Assembly: GCA_002479805.1 (NCBI GenBank)
Contig: DLPB01000029.1
Coordinates: 6,516 to 70,515, forward strand
Origin: Micrococcales bacterium UBA7469
GTDB lineage: Bacteria; Actinomycetota; Actinomycetes; Actinomycetales; Microbacteriaceae
Length of the DNA: 64,000 bases
Direction: 5' to 3'
The notes below the pieces were generated by a model. The model saw only the letters and a list, made by a program, of their open reading frames with translations. It had not been told where the DNA came from and did not search any database. The translations under genes and the position numbers were made by a program. The stretch's first letter is position 1. The number at the start of each line of letters is the position of its first letter. Of this stretch, positions 1-7,928 are shown piece after piece.

Positions 1-1305
1 GACTCGGCAGAGATTTTCGCAGCCGCGGGAATCAAGACTCGACTATTTGATTCGGCGGTGCCTACCCCGGTGGCAGCCTTCACGGGCAAGCGTTTCCTAG
101 CCAGTGCCACAGTAATTGTTACCGCCAGTCACAATCCACCGCGCGATAACGGCTACAAGGTTTACCTCGGTGGAGCTAACGGTTGCTCGCAGTTGATCTC
201 ACCGCAGGATAAACAAATTGCCAGCCTGATTGACGAGATTTCGAAAGAAATCACATTTGATGAAATTCCAAAGTCCAAAGACATTGAGATTTTGGGTCAG
301 GCCGACATCGACTCTTATGTCGCGAGGGCTGCATCTTTGGTCAGCCAAGACCAGACTGGCCGGGAGAACCTAAAGATCACCTACACCGCGATGCATGGCG
401 TGGGGTATCGAGTTATCAAGGCGGTTTTCGACCGCACCGGTTTTGTCTTTAACTCCGTGGCTGCCCAACAGGAACCGAACGGGCAGTTCCCCACGGTCTC
501 TTTCCCCAATCCGGAAGAGCCGGGCGCGATGGACCTCAGCTTTGAACACGCCAAGGCTCACAACTCCGACTTGATAATCGCCAATGACCCAGATGCTGAC
601 CGGCTTGCGGTTGGCGTCAAAAAGGGCAGCGACTACCAAATGCTCACCGGCGATCAGGTTGGCCTACTGCTGGCCGAAATGATTGCCTCTGCTAAAACCG
701 GCGGCACGCTCGCAAACTCGATTGTGTCGGCCAGCCTGGCCAAGCTTGCCCAGTTTCACGGCATGAACTATCAGCAGACCCTGACCGGATTCAAGTGGAT
801 CTCAAAGGTGCCTAACCTTAGCTTCGGTTACGAGGAAGCCCTCGGCTACTGCATTGACCCGAGCGCAACCCCCGACAAGGACGGCATCTCGGCAGCACTT
901 GCGATTGCGGAACTGGCCTCGACCCTCAAGGCGGAGGGCATGGATCTGCTGGATCTGTTGCGCGGTTTAGCCAAGCGCTATGGTCACCTAGCAACCGGTC
1001 AGGTTTCTATCCGGGTAACCGACCTATCGGTTATCGGCAAGATCATGGCCGAGGTCAAGAGCAACCCAATTGCTGAGATTTTGGGCGAGAGCGCTGAGTT
1101 TGAAAATCTAGAACTTGGCAAGAACCTGCCTTCAACCGAGGGTGTGATCTTCACCACGAGCTCTTACCGAGTAATCATTCGACCATCGGGCACCGAGCCA
1201 AAATTGAAGTGTTACCTGCAGGTCACCGCAGCCTCTGAAGATGCTGCTCAGCAGAAACTTCAAACTCTGAAATCGTGGGCGCAGCAGCTACTTAGGGCCG
1301 CTTAG
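1..1305 (+). CDS. pmmB: phosphosugar mutase (phosphoglucomutase/phosphomannomutase family), 5' end cut by window
   Basis: Alpha-D-phosphohexomutase family enzyme that moves a phosphate between C1 and C5/C6 of a sugar through a phosphoserine. The reading frame is open from base 1, so the N-terminus lies outside the window. All family landmarks are visible: the phosphoserine loop TASHNPP (Ser codon at 127), the metal-binding loop DPDADR at 586-603, the sugar-specificity loop GYEEALGY near 830, and the phosphate-binding RPSGTEP near 1180. It ends convergently with the next gene, overlapping it by 14 bases. The nucleoside-salvage genes next door match the remembered M. tuberculosis pmmB-add-deoA-cdd neighbourhood. 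By inference it could act as a phosphopentomutase, feeding (deoxy)ribose-1-phosphate into metabolism, rather than as a hexose mutase. The family is certain; the substrate is not. Confidence 0.9.
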   Translation, partial: DSAEIFAAAGIKTRLFDSAVPTPVAAFTGKRFLASATVIVTASHNPPRDNGYKVYLGGANGCSQLISPQDKQIASLIDEISKEITFDEIPKSKDIEILGQADIDSYVARAASLVSQDQTGRENLKITYTAMHGVGYRVIKAVFDRTGFVFNSVAAQQEPNGQFPTVSFPNPEEPGAMDLSFEHAKAHNSDLIIANDPDADRLAVGVKKGSDYQMLTGDQVGLLLAEMIASAKTGGTLANSIVSASLAKLAQFHGMNYQQTLTGFKWISKVPNLSFGYEEALGYCIDPSATPDKDGISAALAIAELASTLKAEGMDLLDLLRGLAKRYGHLATGQVSIRVTDLSVIGKIMAEVKSNPIAEILGESAEFENLELGKNLPSTEGVIFTTSSYRVIIRPSGTEPKLKCYLQVTAASEDAAQQKLQTLKSWAQQLLRAA

Positions 1306-1945
1306 CTAGGTTTCGAACCGAAGCTGGAACCTCGAGCCCAGCAGCTTCGTCATCGGCTGGGATTGGCTCACCGATTGTGGTGACAAACGGCACAATACCC
1401 GCCCAGGTGCCCTGGTTCAGGTCGCCTTCGTCGTCATCAACCTCGTTTACCGAAATCTTCACCGAACACTCATCCAGCGGCAGCGAAACGATCACGGTGG
1501 CAGCAAGCTCCTTTTTGGTGCTGGCGCGGACCTCGGCTACGCGGCCCGGAATCATGGCGTCACTGAGGGCATTTAGCGCTTCATCTTTTTTCTCATCGGA
1601 GACCAGCGATGCCCTACCAAATATCACGACCGAGCGGTAATGCATCCCGGAATTGAATGTCGACCGTGCCACCTTCAATGCGGTCAGGTCGGTAATCGAA
1701 ACACAAACGTCTGGCTCGTTCTGCAACAAACGCATCAGTCTGGAGCCTGAGGAGCCGTGCAAATAGATGATGTCATCGACGCGCCCATAGGCCATCGGGA
1801 TCACCAGCGGCTTACCGTCTTGAACCAGTGCGACGTGAGCAACCAGATTGCTGTCCAAGACCGAGTAGAGGTCACTGACCTCGTGGGAAGCCTTATATGA
1901 AATTCGATTGAGCTTGGTGCGCTCGGTGCCGCCTGGATTAGCCAT
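1292..1945 (-). CDS. pyridoxamine 5'-phosphate oxidase-like (NimA-type) flavin-binding protein
   Basis: Predicted 217-residue split-barrel flavoprotein. The core, from about residue 20 to 130, has the pattern of the Pyridox_ox_2/nitroreductase-like family: an early VSDLYSVLD helix, the strand pair HVALVQDGKPLVIPMAYGR, then YLHGSSGSRLMRLL, typical of the phosphate-contacting region of FMN or F420 binders. Members reduce or sequester small redox substrates; the actual substrate is unknown. The start is an ATG 9 bases after the stop of the upstream PTS IIB gene, so it is probably the last gene of the minus-strand salvage operon. Its 3' end overlaps the facing mutase gene by 14 bases. The C-terminal 60 residues are acidic and less conserved-looking. 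Confidence 0.8.
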   Translation of the reverse strand: MANPGGTERTKLNRISYKASHEVSDLYSVLDSNLVAHVALVQDGKPLVIPMAYGRVDDIIYLHGSSGSRLMRLLQNEPDVCVSITDLTALKVARSTFNSGMHYRSVVIFGRASLVSDEKKDEALNALSDAMIPGRVAEVRASTKKELAATVIVSLPLDECSVKISVNEVDDDEGDLNQGTWAGIVPFVTTIGEPIPADDEAAGLEVPASVRNLAKRP

Positions 1946-1954
1946 GGAAAAACA

Positions 1955-2227
1955 CTAGCTGAGTGCGGCGGATAGTTTCTGTGTTAGCTCTTCTAGGTTG
2001 AAGATGTTCTCGATTGGGATTACCTCGGATCGAATGCCCTGAATCTGATCTTTGAGCTCCGGGGTGATGAGCACTACTTGTGCCAAAGACTCACTCGCCA
2101 TTGCGTCCGAGACCGAAACTGCCTGAACCTCAGCTTCGATGCCCAGGGTGGCCAATACTCGATCGGCATTGGATTTTAAAAGGACCGAGGTGCCTATCCC
2201 GGCCCCGCAAACAGCGTAAATCTTCAC
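1955..2227 (-). CDS. PTS system IIB component (ascorbate/lactose-type fold)
   Basis: A 90-residue soluble phosphocarrier. The phosphocysteine loop CGAGIGTS begins at residue 7, right after the first beta strand, as in UlaB-like IIB proteins. Cys7 would take phosphate from the IIA protein encoded immediately upstream and pass it to sugar bound by a membrane IIC. It lies 16 bases downstream of the IIA gene. No IIC gene is present between here and the left window edge, where a flavin protein and a mutase follow. IIC is either encoded elsewhere or these proteins have a regulatory role. The family call is firm; the sugar is unknown. Confidence 0.85.
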   Translation of the reverse strand: MKIYAVCGAGIGTSVLLKSNADRVLATLGIEAEVQAVSVSDAMASESLAQVVLITPELKDQIQGIRSEVIPIENIFNLEELTQKLSAALS

Positions 2228-2243
2228 AGTGCTATCTAACCAA

Positions 2244-2681
2244 CTACGCCGTCAATAAATTGCGAACAATTGTGAGATTCGGTTCATTTAACAGAGTGTT
2301 CACATTTCCCGGCTTGCTCATTAGCTCGGCAAACTCTCCAAGCAGTGCAATGTGACTGGTGGAATCGACAGCACAAAATGCAAATAGCAACTGCACCGGA
2401 TCGTTTTGCGAGCCGGAGACAACCGGTGTCTGAAGTCGAAGAAGTGCGAAGCCGGTGGATTGAACATCTTCGTCTGGGGCAGCGTGCGCAATTGCGATGC
2501 CCGGTGCCACCACGAAGTAGGGACCGTGATCTTGATTCGCCTTCAGGACCCGGGCAAGATACCCGCCGGTTACTCTTTGATCCTGCTCCAAAAGGGCAAC
2601 GGCAGCAGATACTGCCCCTTCCCAGTCGGTGATACCCGAGTGGTGAGCAATCGAATTTGGACCGAAGGCTTTAGCTAGCAC
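2244..2681 (-). CDS. PTS system IIA component (PtsN/UlaC-type)
   Basis: A 145-residue IIA domain of the fructose/mannitol/ascorbate type. The phosphorylated histidine is His66, in the strand GIAIAHA, after the conserved APG turn. It would receive phosphate from HPr, whose gene with Enzyme I lies at about 51-53 kb in this window. The start is GTG, sharing one base with the TAG stop of adenosine deaminase (TAGTG), so translation is probably coupled to add. The next gene downstream is the matching IIB. This coupling ties the PTS pair to the nucleoside-salvage operon. Confidence 0.85.
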   Translation of the reverse strand: MLAKAFGPNSIAHHSGITDWEGAVSAAVALLEQDQRVTGGYLARVLKANQDHGPYFVVAPGIAIAHAAPDEDVQSTGFALLRLQTPVVSGSQNDPVQLLFAFCAVDSTSHIALLGEFAELMSKPGNVNTLLNEPNLTIVRNLLTA

Positions 2682-3763
2682 TAACGCGCCTCTGCGAAAC
2701 CCATCTCAATCATGTCCATCAGCTCTTCGCGCTCTGGCAGACCCTGGAAGGCAGCCTCGGCAGCATTGAGCTGGAACTGCTCTAGATCTGCAATCGAGTA
2801 ACCAAAGGTGTCAACCAAAATCTCAAGTTCCTTGGTCAAATTGGTTGCGCTCATCAAGCGGTTATCGGTGTTGACGGTGACCTTGAAACCGAGGTCGTAG
2901 AGGATGTCGAACGGGTGGTCAGCCATGCTGTCACCCAGCATCTCAAAGGCACCGGTCTGCAGGTTTGACGATGGTGAGGTCTCCAGCGCGATGCCGCGAT
3001 CATGCACCCACTGCGCTACCGGTCCAAGCACCACCAGGTCGGTGTCGCCCTCGGTTCTGGAGAACATGATGTCTTCAACCAAGCGCACACCGTGACCAAG
3101 ACGCAGGGCGCGACCAGAAACGATGGCATCGCGAATTGACTCAACGCCATCGGCTTCACCTGCGTGAACGGTGCAGGGGAAAAGCTCCTGGGCTAGGTAG
3201 TCGAAAGCTTCCTTGTGCAAATTCGGCATGAAGCCCTTCTCGGCTCCAGCAATATCAAAACCAACCACACCGGCATTGCGGTGACGCACTGCCAGTTCGG
3301 CAATTTCCATCGCTCGGTTGGCGTGACGCATCGCGGTTACCAACTGCCCGGTGCGGATAAATCCACCGCGGTCTTCGATCTCAGCCATGCCGCGCTCGAG
3401 ACCATCCTGAACCGCCTCAACCGTCTCATCGAGAGTCAGGCCCTTTGCCAGGTGCTGCTCTGGGGCCCAGCGCAGCTCGGCATAAATCACATTCTCTGCG
3501 GCAAGGTCAAGCACTGCCTCGTAAGCCACTCGCTCCAAACCCGCTCGAGTCTGCATGACGGCCACGGTGTGGTCGAAGGTTTCGAGGTAGCGAACCAAAG
3601 AGCCAGAGTTCGCAGATTCAGCGAACCAGCGACCCAGGTCCAGTGCGTTGTTAGCTGGAAGTTCGTGACCGATCTCGGCTGCCAGCTCGATGATGGTCTG
3701 TGGTCTCAGCCCGCCATCTAGGTGATCGTGAAGAGAGATTTTTGGTAGGGCTTTGATGTCCAC
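2681..3763 (-). CDS. add: adenosine deaminase
   Basis: Zinc-dependent deamination of adenosine and deoxyadenosine to inosine forms, in the cytoplasm. The 360-residue protein shows the HxH metal pair at His12/His14 (SLHDHLDGG), the catalytic HAGEADG segment near residue 200, the GHGVRL motif, and the late TVNTDNR segment carrying the metal-binding Asp. Length is normal for the family. It lies 7 bases downstream of thymidine phosphorylase and is coupled to the following IIA gene, within one minus-strand nucleoside cluster. The same add-deoA-cdd order is remembered from M. tuberculosis. Confidence 0.95.
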   Translation of the reverse strand: MDIKALPKISLHDHLDGGLRPQTIIELAAEIGHELPANNALDLGRWFAESANSGSLVRYLETFDHTVAVMQTRAGLERVAYEAVLDLAAENVIYAELRWAPEQHLAKGLTLDETVEAVQDGLERGMAEIEDRGGFIRTGQLVTAMRHANRAMEIAELAVRHRNAGVVGFDIAGAEKGFMPNLHKEAFDYLAQELFPCTVHAGEADGVESIRDAIVSGRALRLGHGVRLVEDIMFSRTEGDTDLVVLGPVAQWVHDRGIALETSPSSNLQTGAFEMLGDSMADHPFDILYDLGFKVTVNTDNRLMSATNLTKELEILVDTFGYSIADLEQFQLNAAEAAFQGLPEREELMDMIEMGFAEAR

Positions 3764-3770
3764 TTAGTTC

Positions 3771-5048
3771 CTAACTGATTCTGCCGAGGATGAGCTTACG
3801 CTCCGCGACCGGCAAGGCCGAAATTTCAACCGCTGCGCTGGCAAGTTCAATGGCTCGCTCGAACTTTTCCTCGGTGTCGGTGAATAGCGTCATCAGCGGC
3901 TGACCAGCCTCGACGTGACTGCCAATTTGCACCGCTAGCTCAATACCAGCACCAAACTGCACGGAATCCTCCTTGCGCTCACGACCGGCACCCAGCCTCC
4001 AGGAGGCAACCCCGACATCAAGTGCATCGAGCCTGGATACAAAACCAGATTCGGTTGCCAGGATTTGGTGGGAGTGCTTTGCCTTCGGAAGCTCTGCATC
4101 AGGGTTACCGCCCTGGGCCGAGATCATCTGGCGCCACTTGTCCATAGCCTTACCATTGCGAAGATTCTCGCTAGGGTCAACTCCGTGCACACCAGCTTGG
4201 TTCAGCATCTCCTTGGCAAGCTCAACGGTCAGCTCAACCACATCTTTCGGACCGCCGCCGGCTAGCACCTCGACGGACTCCTCAACCTCAAGCGCATTGC
4301 CGATCTTGAGTCCGAGTGGGGTCGACATATCCGTGAGCAAGGCTGCGGTGTTCACTCCGGCATCTTGACCGAGCTGAACCAGGGTCTGGGCTAGTTCTGT
4401 AGCGCGGTCCAAGGTCTTCATAAATGCACCAGAGCCAACCTTGACATCCAGCACCAGGGCAGCGGTGCCCTCGGCGATCTTTTTGCTCATGATTGAGGAT
4501 GCGATCAGCGGAATCGCCTCAACCGTGCCGGTGACATCGCGCAGCGAATAGAGCTTTCTGTCAGCCGGTGCCAAACCGGAACCCGCAGCACAAATCACTG
4601 CCCCAACTTCTGCCAGCTGGGAATACAGCTCCGTGTTGGAAAGACTCGCGTGCCAACCGGGGATTGCCTCCAGCTTGTCGAGCGTGCCGCCGGTGTGGCC
4701 CAGGCCTCGGCCAGAAAGCTGCGGCACGGCCACGCCGTAGGAGGCAACTAGCGGAGCCAACGGCAGCGTGATCTTGTCGCCGACACCACCGGTTGAGTGC
4801 TTATCCGCGGTCGGCATCGAAAGGCCGGTGAACTCCAATCGCTCTCCGGAGTCGATCATCGCGAGCGTAAGGTCCTTGATCTCGCGGCGGTTCATGCCAT
4901 TTAGCAAAATTGCCATCGCCATCGCTGACATCTGCTCGTCGGCAACCACGCCCGAGGTGTAGTTGGCAACCAGCCAGCGGATCTCCTCGGTGGAGAGCTC
5001 AAATCGCTCGCGCTTTTTGATGATTAGTTCGACTGCGGAAAAGCTCAC
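3771..5048 (-). CDS. deoA: thymidine phosphorylase
   Basis: Cleaves thymidine or deoxyuridine with phosphate to base plus deoxyribose-1-phosphate; some homologues act on several pyrimidine nucleosides. The 425-residue protein has the glycosyltransferase family 3 layout: a small alpha domain, the phosphate-binding KHSTGGVGDK at residues 83-92, and the signature SGRGLGHTGGTLDK near 110-125. A C-terminal pyrimidine phosphorylase domain follows. The start is a GTG overlapping the cdd stop by 4 bases (GTGA), so it is co-translated after cytidine deaminase. Deoxyribose-1-phosphate from this step needs a phosphopentomutase, a possible job for the mutase at the left edge. Confidence 0.95.
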   Translation of the reverse strand: MSFSAVELIIKKRERFELSTEEIRWLVANYTSGVVADEQMSAMAMAILLNGMNRREIKDLTLAMIDSGERLEFTGLSMPTADKHSTGGVGDKITLPLAPLVASYGVAVPQLSGRGLGHTGGTLDKLEAIPGWHASLSNTELYSQLAEVGAVICAAGSGLAPADRKLYSLRDVTGTVEAIPLIASSIMSKKIAEGTAALVLDVKVGSGAFMKTLDRATELAQTLVQLGQDAGVNTAALLTDMSTPLGLKIGNALEVEESVEVLAGGGPKDVVELTVELAKEMLNQAGVHGVDPSENLRNGKAMDKWRQMISAQGGNPDAELPKAKHSHQILATESGFVSRLDALDVGVASWRLGAGRERKEDSVQFGAGIELAVQIGSHVEAGQPLMTLFTDTEEKFERAIELASAAVEISALPVAERKLILGRIS

Positions 5049-5437
5049 TTCTGCTCCAGGTGTTCAGGCCCGAAGGCATCGGGTAATACTTCATAGATGG
5101 TCTTGATGCCCGAAACGGTGTCGAGCAACATGCCAGGGGCGTGGTGTTCATAAAGCAGCTGTCGGCACCGACCGCAGGGCATCAGAGTATTACCGGCGCC
5201 ATCGACACATGAGAATGCCACTAACTTGCCGCCACCGGTGCGATAAAGCTCACTAACCAGCGAACATTCGGCACAAAGCCCAACTCCGTAGGAAGCGTTC
5301 TCAACATTGCATCCCGAGATGATTTCGCCCTTGTCAGTCAGAGCAGCAGCCCCGACCGGAAAGTTCGAATATGGCGCGTAAGCCTTTTTCATGGCAAGAG
5401 TGGCTTCAGCCTTCAGTGCTGCCCAATCGATTTCCAC
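5045..5437 (-). CDS. cdd: cytidine deaminase
   Basis: Small zinc enzyme converting (deoxy)cytidine to (deoxy)uridine. The 130-residue length matches the homotetrameric family. The zinc and proton-shuttle residues are visible: CAE at 55-57 (Cys55 ligand, Glu57 catalytic) and PCGRC with Cys88 and Cys91. The substrate loop CNVENASYG is at 43-51. Transcribed just after the permease gene (2-base gap) and overlapping deoA by 4 bases, so uptake and catabolism share a transcript. Confidence 0.96.
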   Translation of the reverse strand: MEIDWAALKAEATLAMKKAYAPYSNFPVGAAALTDKGEIISGCNVENASYGVGLCAECSLVSELYRTGGGKLVAFSCVDGAGNTLMPCGRCRQLLYEHHAPGMLLDTVSGIKTIYEVLPDAFGPEHLEQK

Positions 5438-5439
5438 AA

Positions 5440-6708
5440 CTACCCCTTCACGTAAGGGATGGCAAGGGACTTCGGAGGCCTGGACTGACCAACGAAACCA
5501 ACCACCGCGATGATGGTGACGATGTAGGGAACCATCGTGATGAAGTCCGTTGGAATACCGGGGCTAACCTGGTTTGCCCAAACGCGCAAGATGATGGAGA
5601 AGCCGAACAGTAGCGCTGCCAGTGCCGCCGAGATAGGGTGCCAGCGACCAAGGATCACAACCGCCAATGCGATAAATCCAAAGCCTCCGGACATTTCGCG
5701 ACCAAATGCACCGGCGTTACCGATGGTCAGCGCAGCTCCGCCCAAACCAGCGATTGCACCACCGACGGTTACCCACCAGAAGCGCGTGCGACTGACGTTT
5801 ACACCGACGGTGTCGGCAGCCAGCGGGTGCTCTCCAACCGCCCTGGCGCGAAGGCCAAGCTTGGTCTTGAACAACACGAACCACAGAGCAGGCACGATCA
5901 AAAGTGCTGCGAAGACAGTGATGCGGTTTTCGAACAGCACCGGACCGATGACCGGAATATCGCTCAGCAGCGGAATCTTTACGATGTCCAAGGTGCCCGG
6001 GAAGTTCACGTTCTCACCGTCCTCGGTCAGCCACTGCTGGTAGAGGAAGTTGGTAATACCGATCACCAACACGTTCAGCACCACACCAACGATGATTTGC
6101 TGGGCCAGGAACTTGATGGCGAATACTGCCAAGACCATGCTCATCAGCGATGCTGTGAACATCGCAGCGAAGATACCCAGGGCAAAGCTATCGGTGATGC
6201 TGGAAACTACGGCAGCCATAAATGCTCCGGTCAGCAGCTGACCCTCAATCGCGATGTTAGTGATTCCACTGCGCTCGCTCATCACTCCGGCCATTGCGCC
6301 GAGCATGATTGGCACAGCCAATACCAACGCGGTGCCGGCGATAAACACCACCGGAACGGTGTTGTCGGCAGCCAACCAGCCAAGTAGCGCAGTTACTCCA
6401 ACAAATCCATAAATTGAGGCCAACCAAATTGGGGTTTGCTTGTTTCTGAGTGCTAGGCCTAGCGAAACCAATGCAACCAAGAGCATCAGCACACCGGAAA
6501 TAAGCCCCAGCTGCTGCGATGCGATTTCAAAAGCTGGCAGCTGTACTGCATCTTCCTTCCGGGTTAGCTCGAAGGTGGTTAGTCCACTGCGACCGGTAAG
6601 GCCAAAGAAATACAGCACAATCAGGCCGATTACGCTCATCACAATGGGAGCTTTGAAACCAACTCGCTCTTCGCTATTGATTCCGGCAACGGGTTTTAGC
6701 CAACTCAT
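5440..6708 (-). CDS. nucleoside ABC transporter permease (NupQ/YufQ-like)
   Basis: Integral membrane subunit of a BMP-type nucleoside importer. The 422-residue sequence is strongly hydrophobic with about ten membrane segments, and contains the family motif GITNIAIEGQLLTGA and the late GRWHPISAA segment typical of BPD_transp_2 permeases. An N-terminal extension of about 100 residues with extra hydrophobic stretches precedes the core. It overlaps the partner permease gene by 4 bases and lies directly upstream of cdd. Substrates are inferred to be nucleosides, because deaminase and phosphorylase genes follow. Confidence 0.92.
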   Translation of the reverse strand: MSWLKPVAGINSEERVGFKAPIVMSVIGLIVLYFFGLTGRSGLTTFELTRKEDAVQLPAFEIASQQLGLISGVLMLLVALVSLGLALRNKQTPIWLASIYGFVGVTALLGWLAADNTVPVVFIAGTALVLAVPIMLGAMAGVMSERSGITNIAIEGQLLTGAFMAAVVSSITDSFALGIFAAMFTASLMSMVLAVFAIKFLAQQIIVGVVLNVLVIGITNFLYQQWLTEDGENVNFPGTLDIVKIPLLSDIPVIGPVLFENRITVFAALLIVPALWFVLFKTKLGLRARAVGEHPLAADTVGVNVSRTRFWWVTVGGAIAGLGGAALTIGNAGAFGREMSGGFGFIALAVVILGRWHPISAALAALLFGFSIILRVWANQVSPGIPTDFITMVPYIVTIIAVVGFVGQSRPPKSLAIPYVKG

Positions 6709-7928
6709 TTGGCACCACCTTTCCCAAAGAGTCGATCTCGAATTGCGCCGAGAGCGTTGGTGGTCTGCGGCTTTGGCAATCCAAAAATCGCCCTAATCAG
6801 CGGTGGGGCTGCGATAAACAGCACAATCGCTCCCTGAACAATGCCAAGCACCTCAGGAGAGACTCCGATCACCTGCATCGCAGGGGCGCCGGCCTTGAAG
6901 GCACCGAACAGCAGGCCGGCCAGCAAAATACCCGGAGCCGAGGATCCACCCAAAAGCGCCACTGTGATGGCATCGAAACCAATGCCGGCATGCGAGCTTG
7001 GAGTGACTCCAATTGCAGTTCCCAGCGCCTGGTTAGCCGCCGCAACACCTACGAAGGCGGCCGAAAGCGCCATGGCCAAAATGTAGGTTCGGTTTACGTT
7101 GATACCGGCGGTCTTTGCGGCATCCGGATTGAAGCCAACCATGCGAAGTCGGTATCCGATGGTTGAGCGCTCCATTAGCCACCAGTAGACGACAACTGCG
7201 GCGATTGCGATCACCAGACCCCAGTGCAGTGAATATTCATCACCGAAGAGCTTCGGGAACTGCGCGGTGACCGCGGCCGGGTCAGCCTTCGGGTTACCGG
7301 TGGCGCGCTCCTCCTGCAAAAGCAGTGGGTCACGCATCAAGAAGGTAAAGAAATACAGGGCAATGTAATTGAGCATGATCGTCAAAATCACCTCATGAGC
7401 GCCGGTTCTAGCCTTTAGGAAACCAACCAAAGCTCCCAAAAGCATCGCTCCCAAGATTCCTGCGATCAACGCAACGAAGCTGTGCAGCACAATTGGCAAT
7501 TCGATACGGGTTGCAACCCAGGTGGCAAAGATCATTCCAAAAATCAACTGGCCAGTGCCACCGATGTTGAATAGTCCGACTCGGAAGGCCAAGCCAATGC
7601 CAAGTCCCGCTGCGATCAGTGGCGCACCCAACCGCAGGGTCTCAGTTAGTGGTCTAAAGGCCTTGACGATGTCCTCGGCTTCGGCGTTGTAGATAGAGCC
7701 CTTGAACAAAGCGCCGTAACCATCGCTCACCACGCTCCAAGCAGCGCCCAGTGAGTCTTGGGGACGGGAGAAGAAGTAGCTCAGACCCTCGAGAAACTCT
7801 TTGTTAGAGCCAATCATGAACATGGCTCCGACCAAGAACCCGAGAATCACCGAAAGCACCGTGCGGGTTAGCCCGCCGGCCAAAATCTCTTTGACGGCCT
7901 GACTCAGTCTCGCCTCTGGATTACTCAT
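6705..7928 (-). CDS. nucleoside ABC transporter permease (NupP/YufP-like)
   Basis: Second permease of the heteromeric channel. The 407-residue protein is hydrophobic, with the conserved FNIGGTGQLIFG motif that marks BPD_transp_2 permeases of simple sugar and nucleoside importers, and the helix pair PDAAKTAGINVNR before the coupling region. Start and stop overlap both neighbours by 4 bases (ATPase upstream, permease downstream), which suggests coupled synthesis of the complex in fixed ratio. Confidence 0.92.
   Translation of the reverse strand: MSNPEARLSQAVKEILAGGLTRTVLSVILGFLVGAMFMIGSNKEFLEGLSYFFSRPQDSLGAAWSVVSDGYGALFKGSIYNAEAEDIVKAFRPLTETLRLGAPLIAAGLGIGLAFRVGLFNIGGTGQLIFGMIFATWVATRIELPIVLHSFVALIAGILGAMLLGALVGFLKARTGAHEVILTIMLNYIALYFFTFLMRDPLLLQEERATGNPKADPAAVTAQFPKLFGDEYSLHWGLVIAIAAVVVYWWLMERSTIGYRLRMVGFNPDAAKTAGINVNRTYILAMALSAAFVGVAAANQALGTAIGVTPSSHAGIGFDAITVALLGGSSAPGILLAGLLFGAFKAGAPAMQVIGVSPEVLGIVQGAIVLFIAAPPLIRAIFGLPKPQTTNALGAIRDRLFGKGGAK

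Noticed and set aside
5638..6387. 249-residue plus-strand frame opposite the permease
   Set aside because: Antisense to a clear transporter permease; composition is His/Gln/Asp-rich without any family motif.
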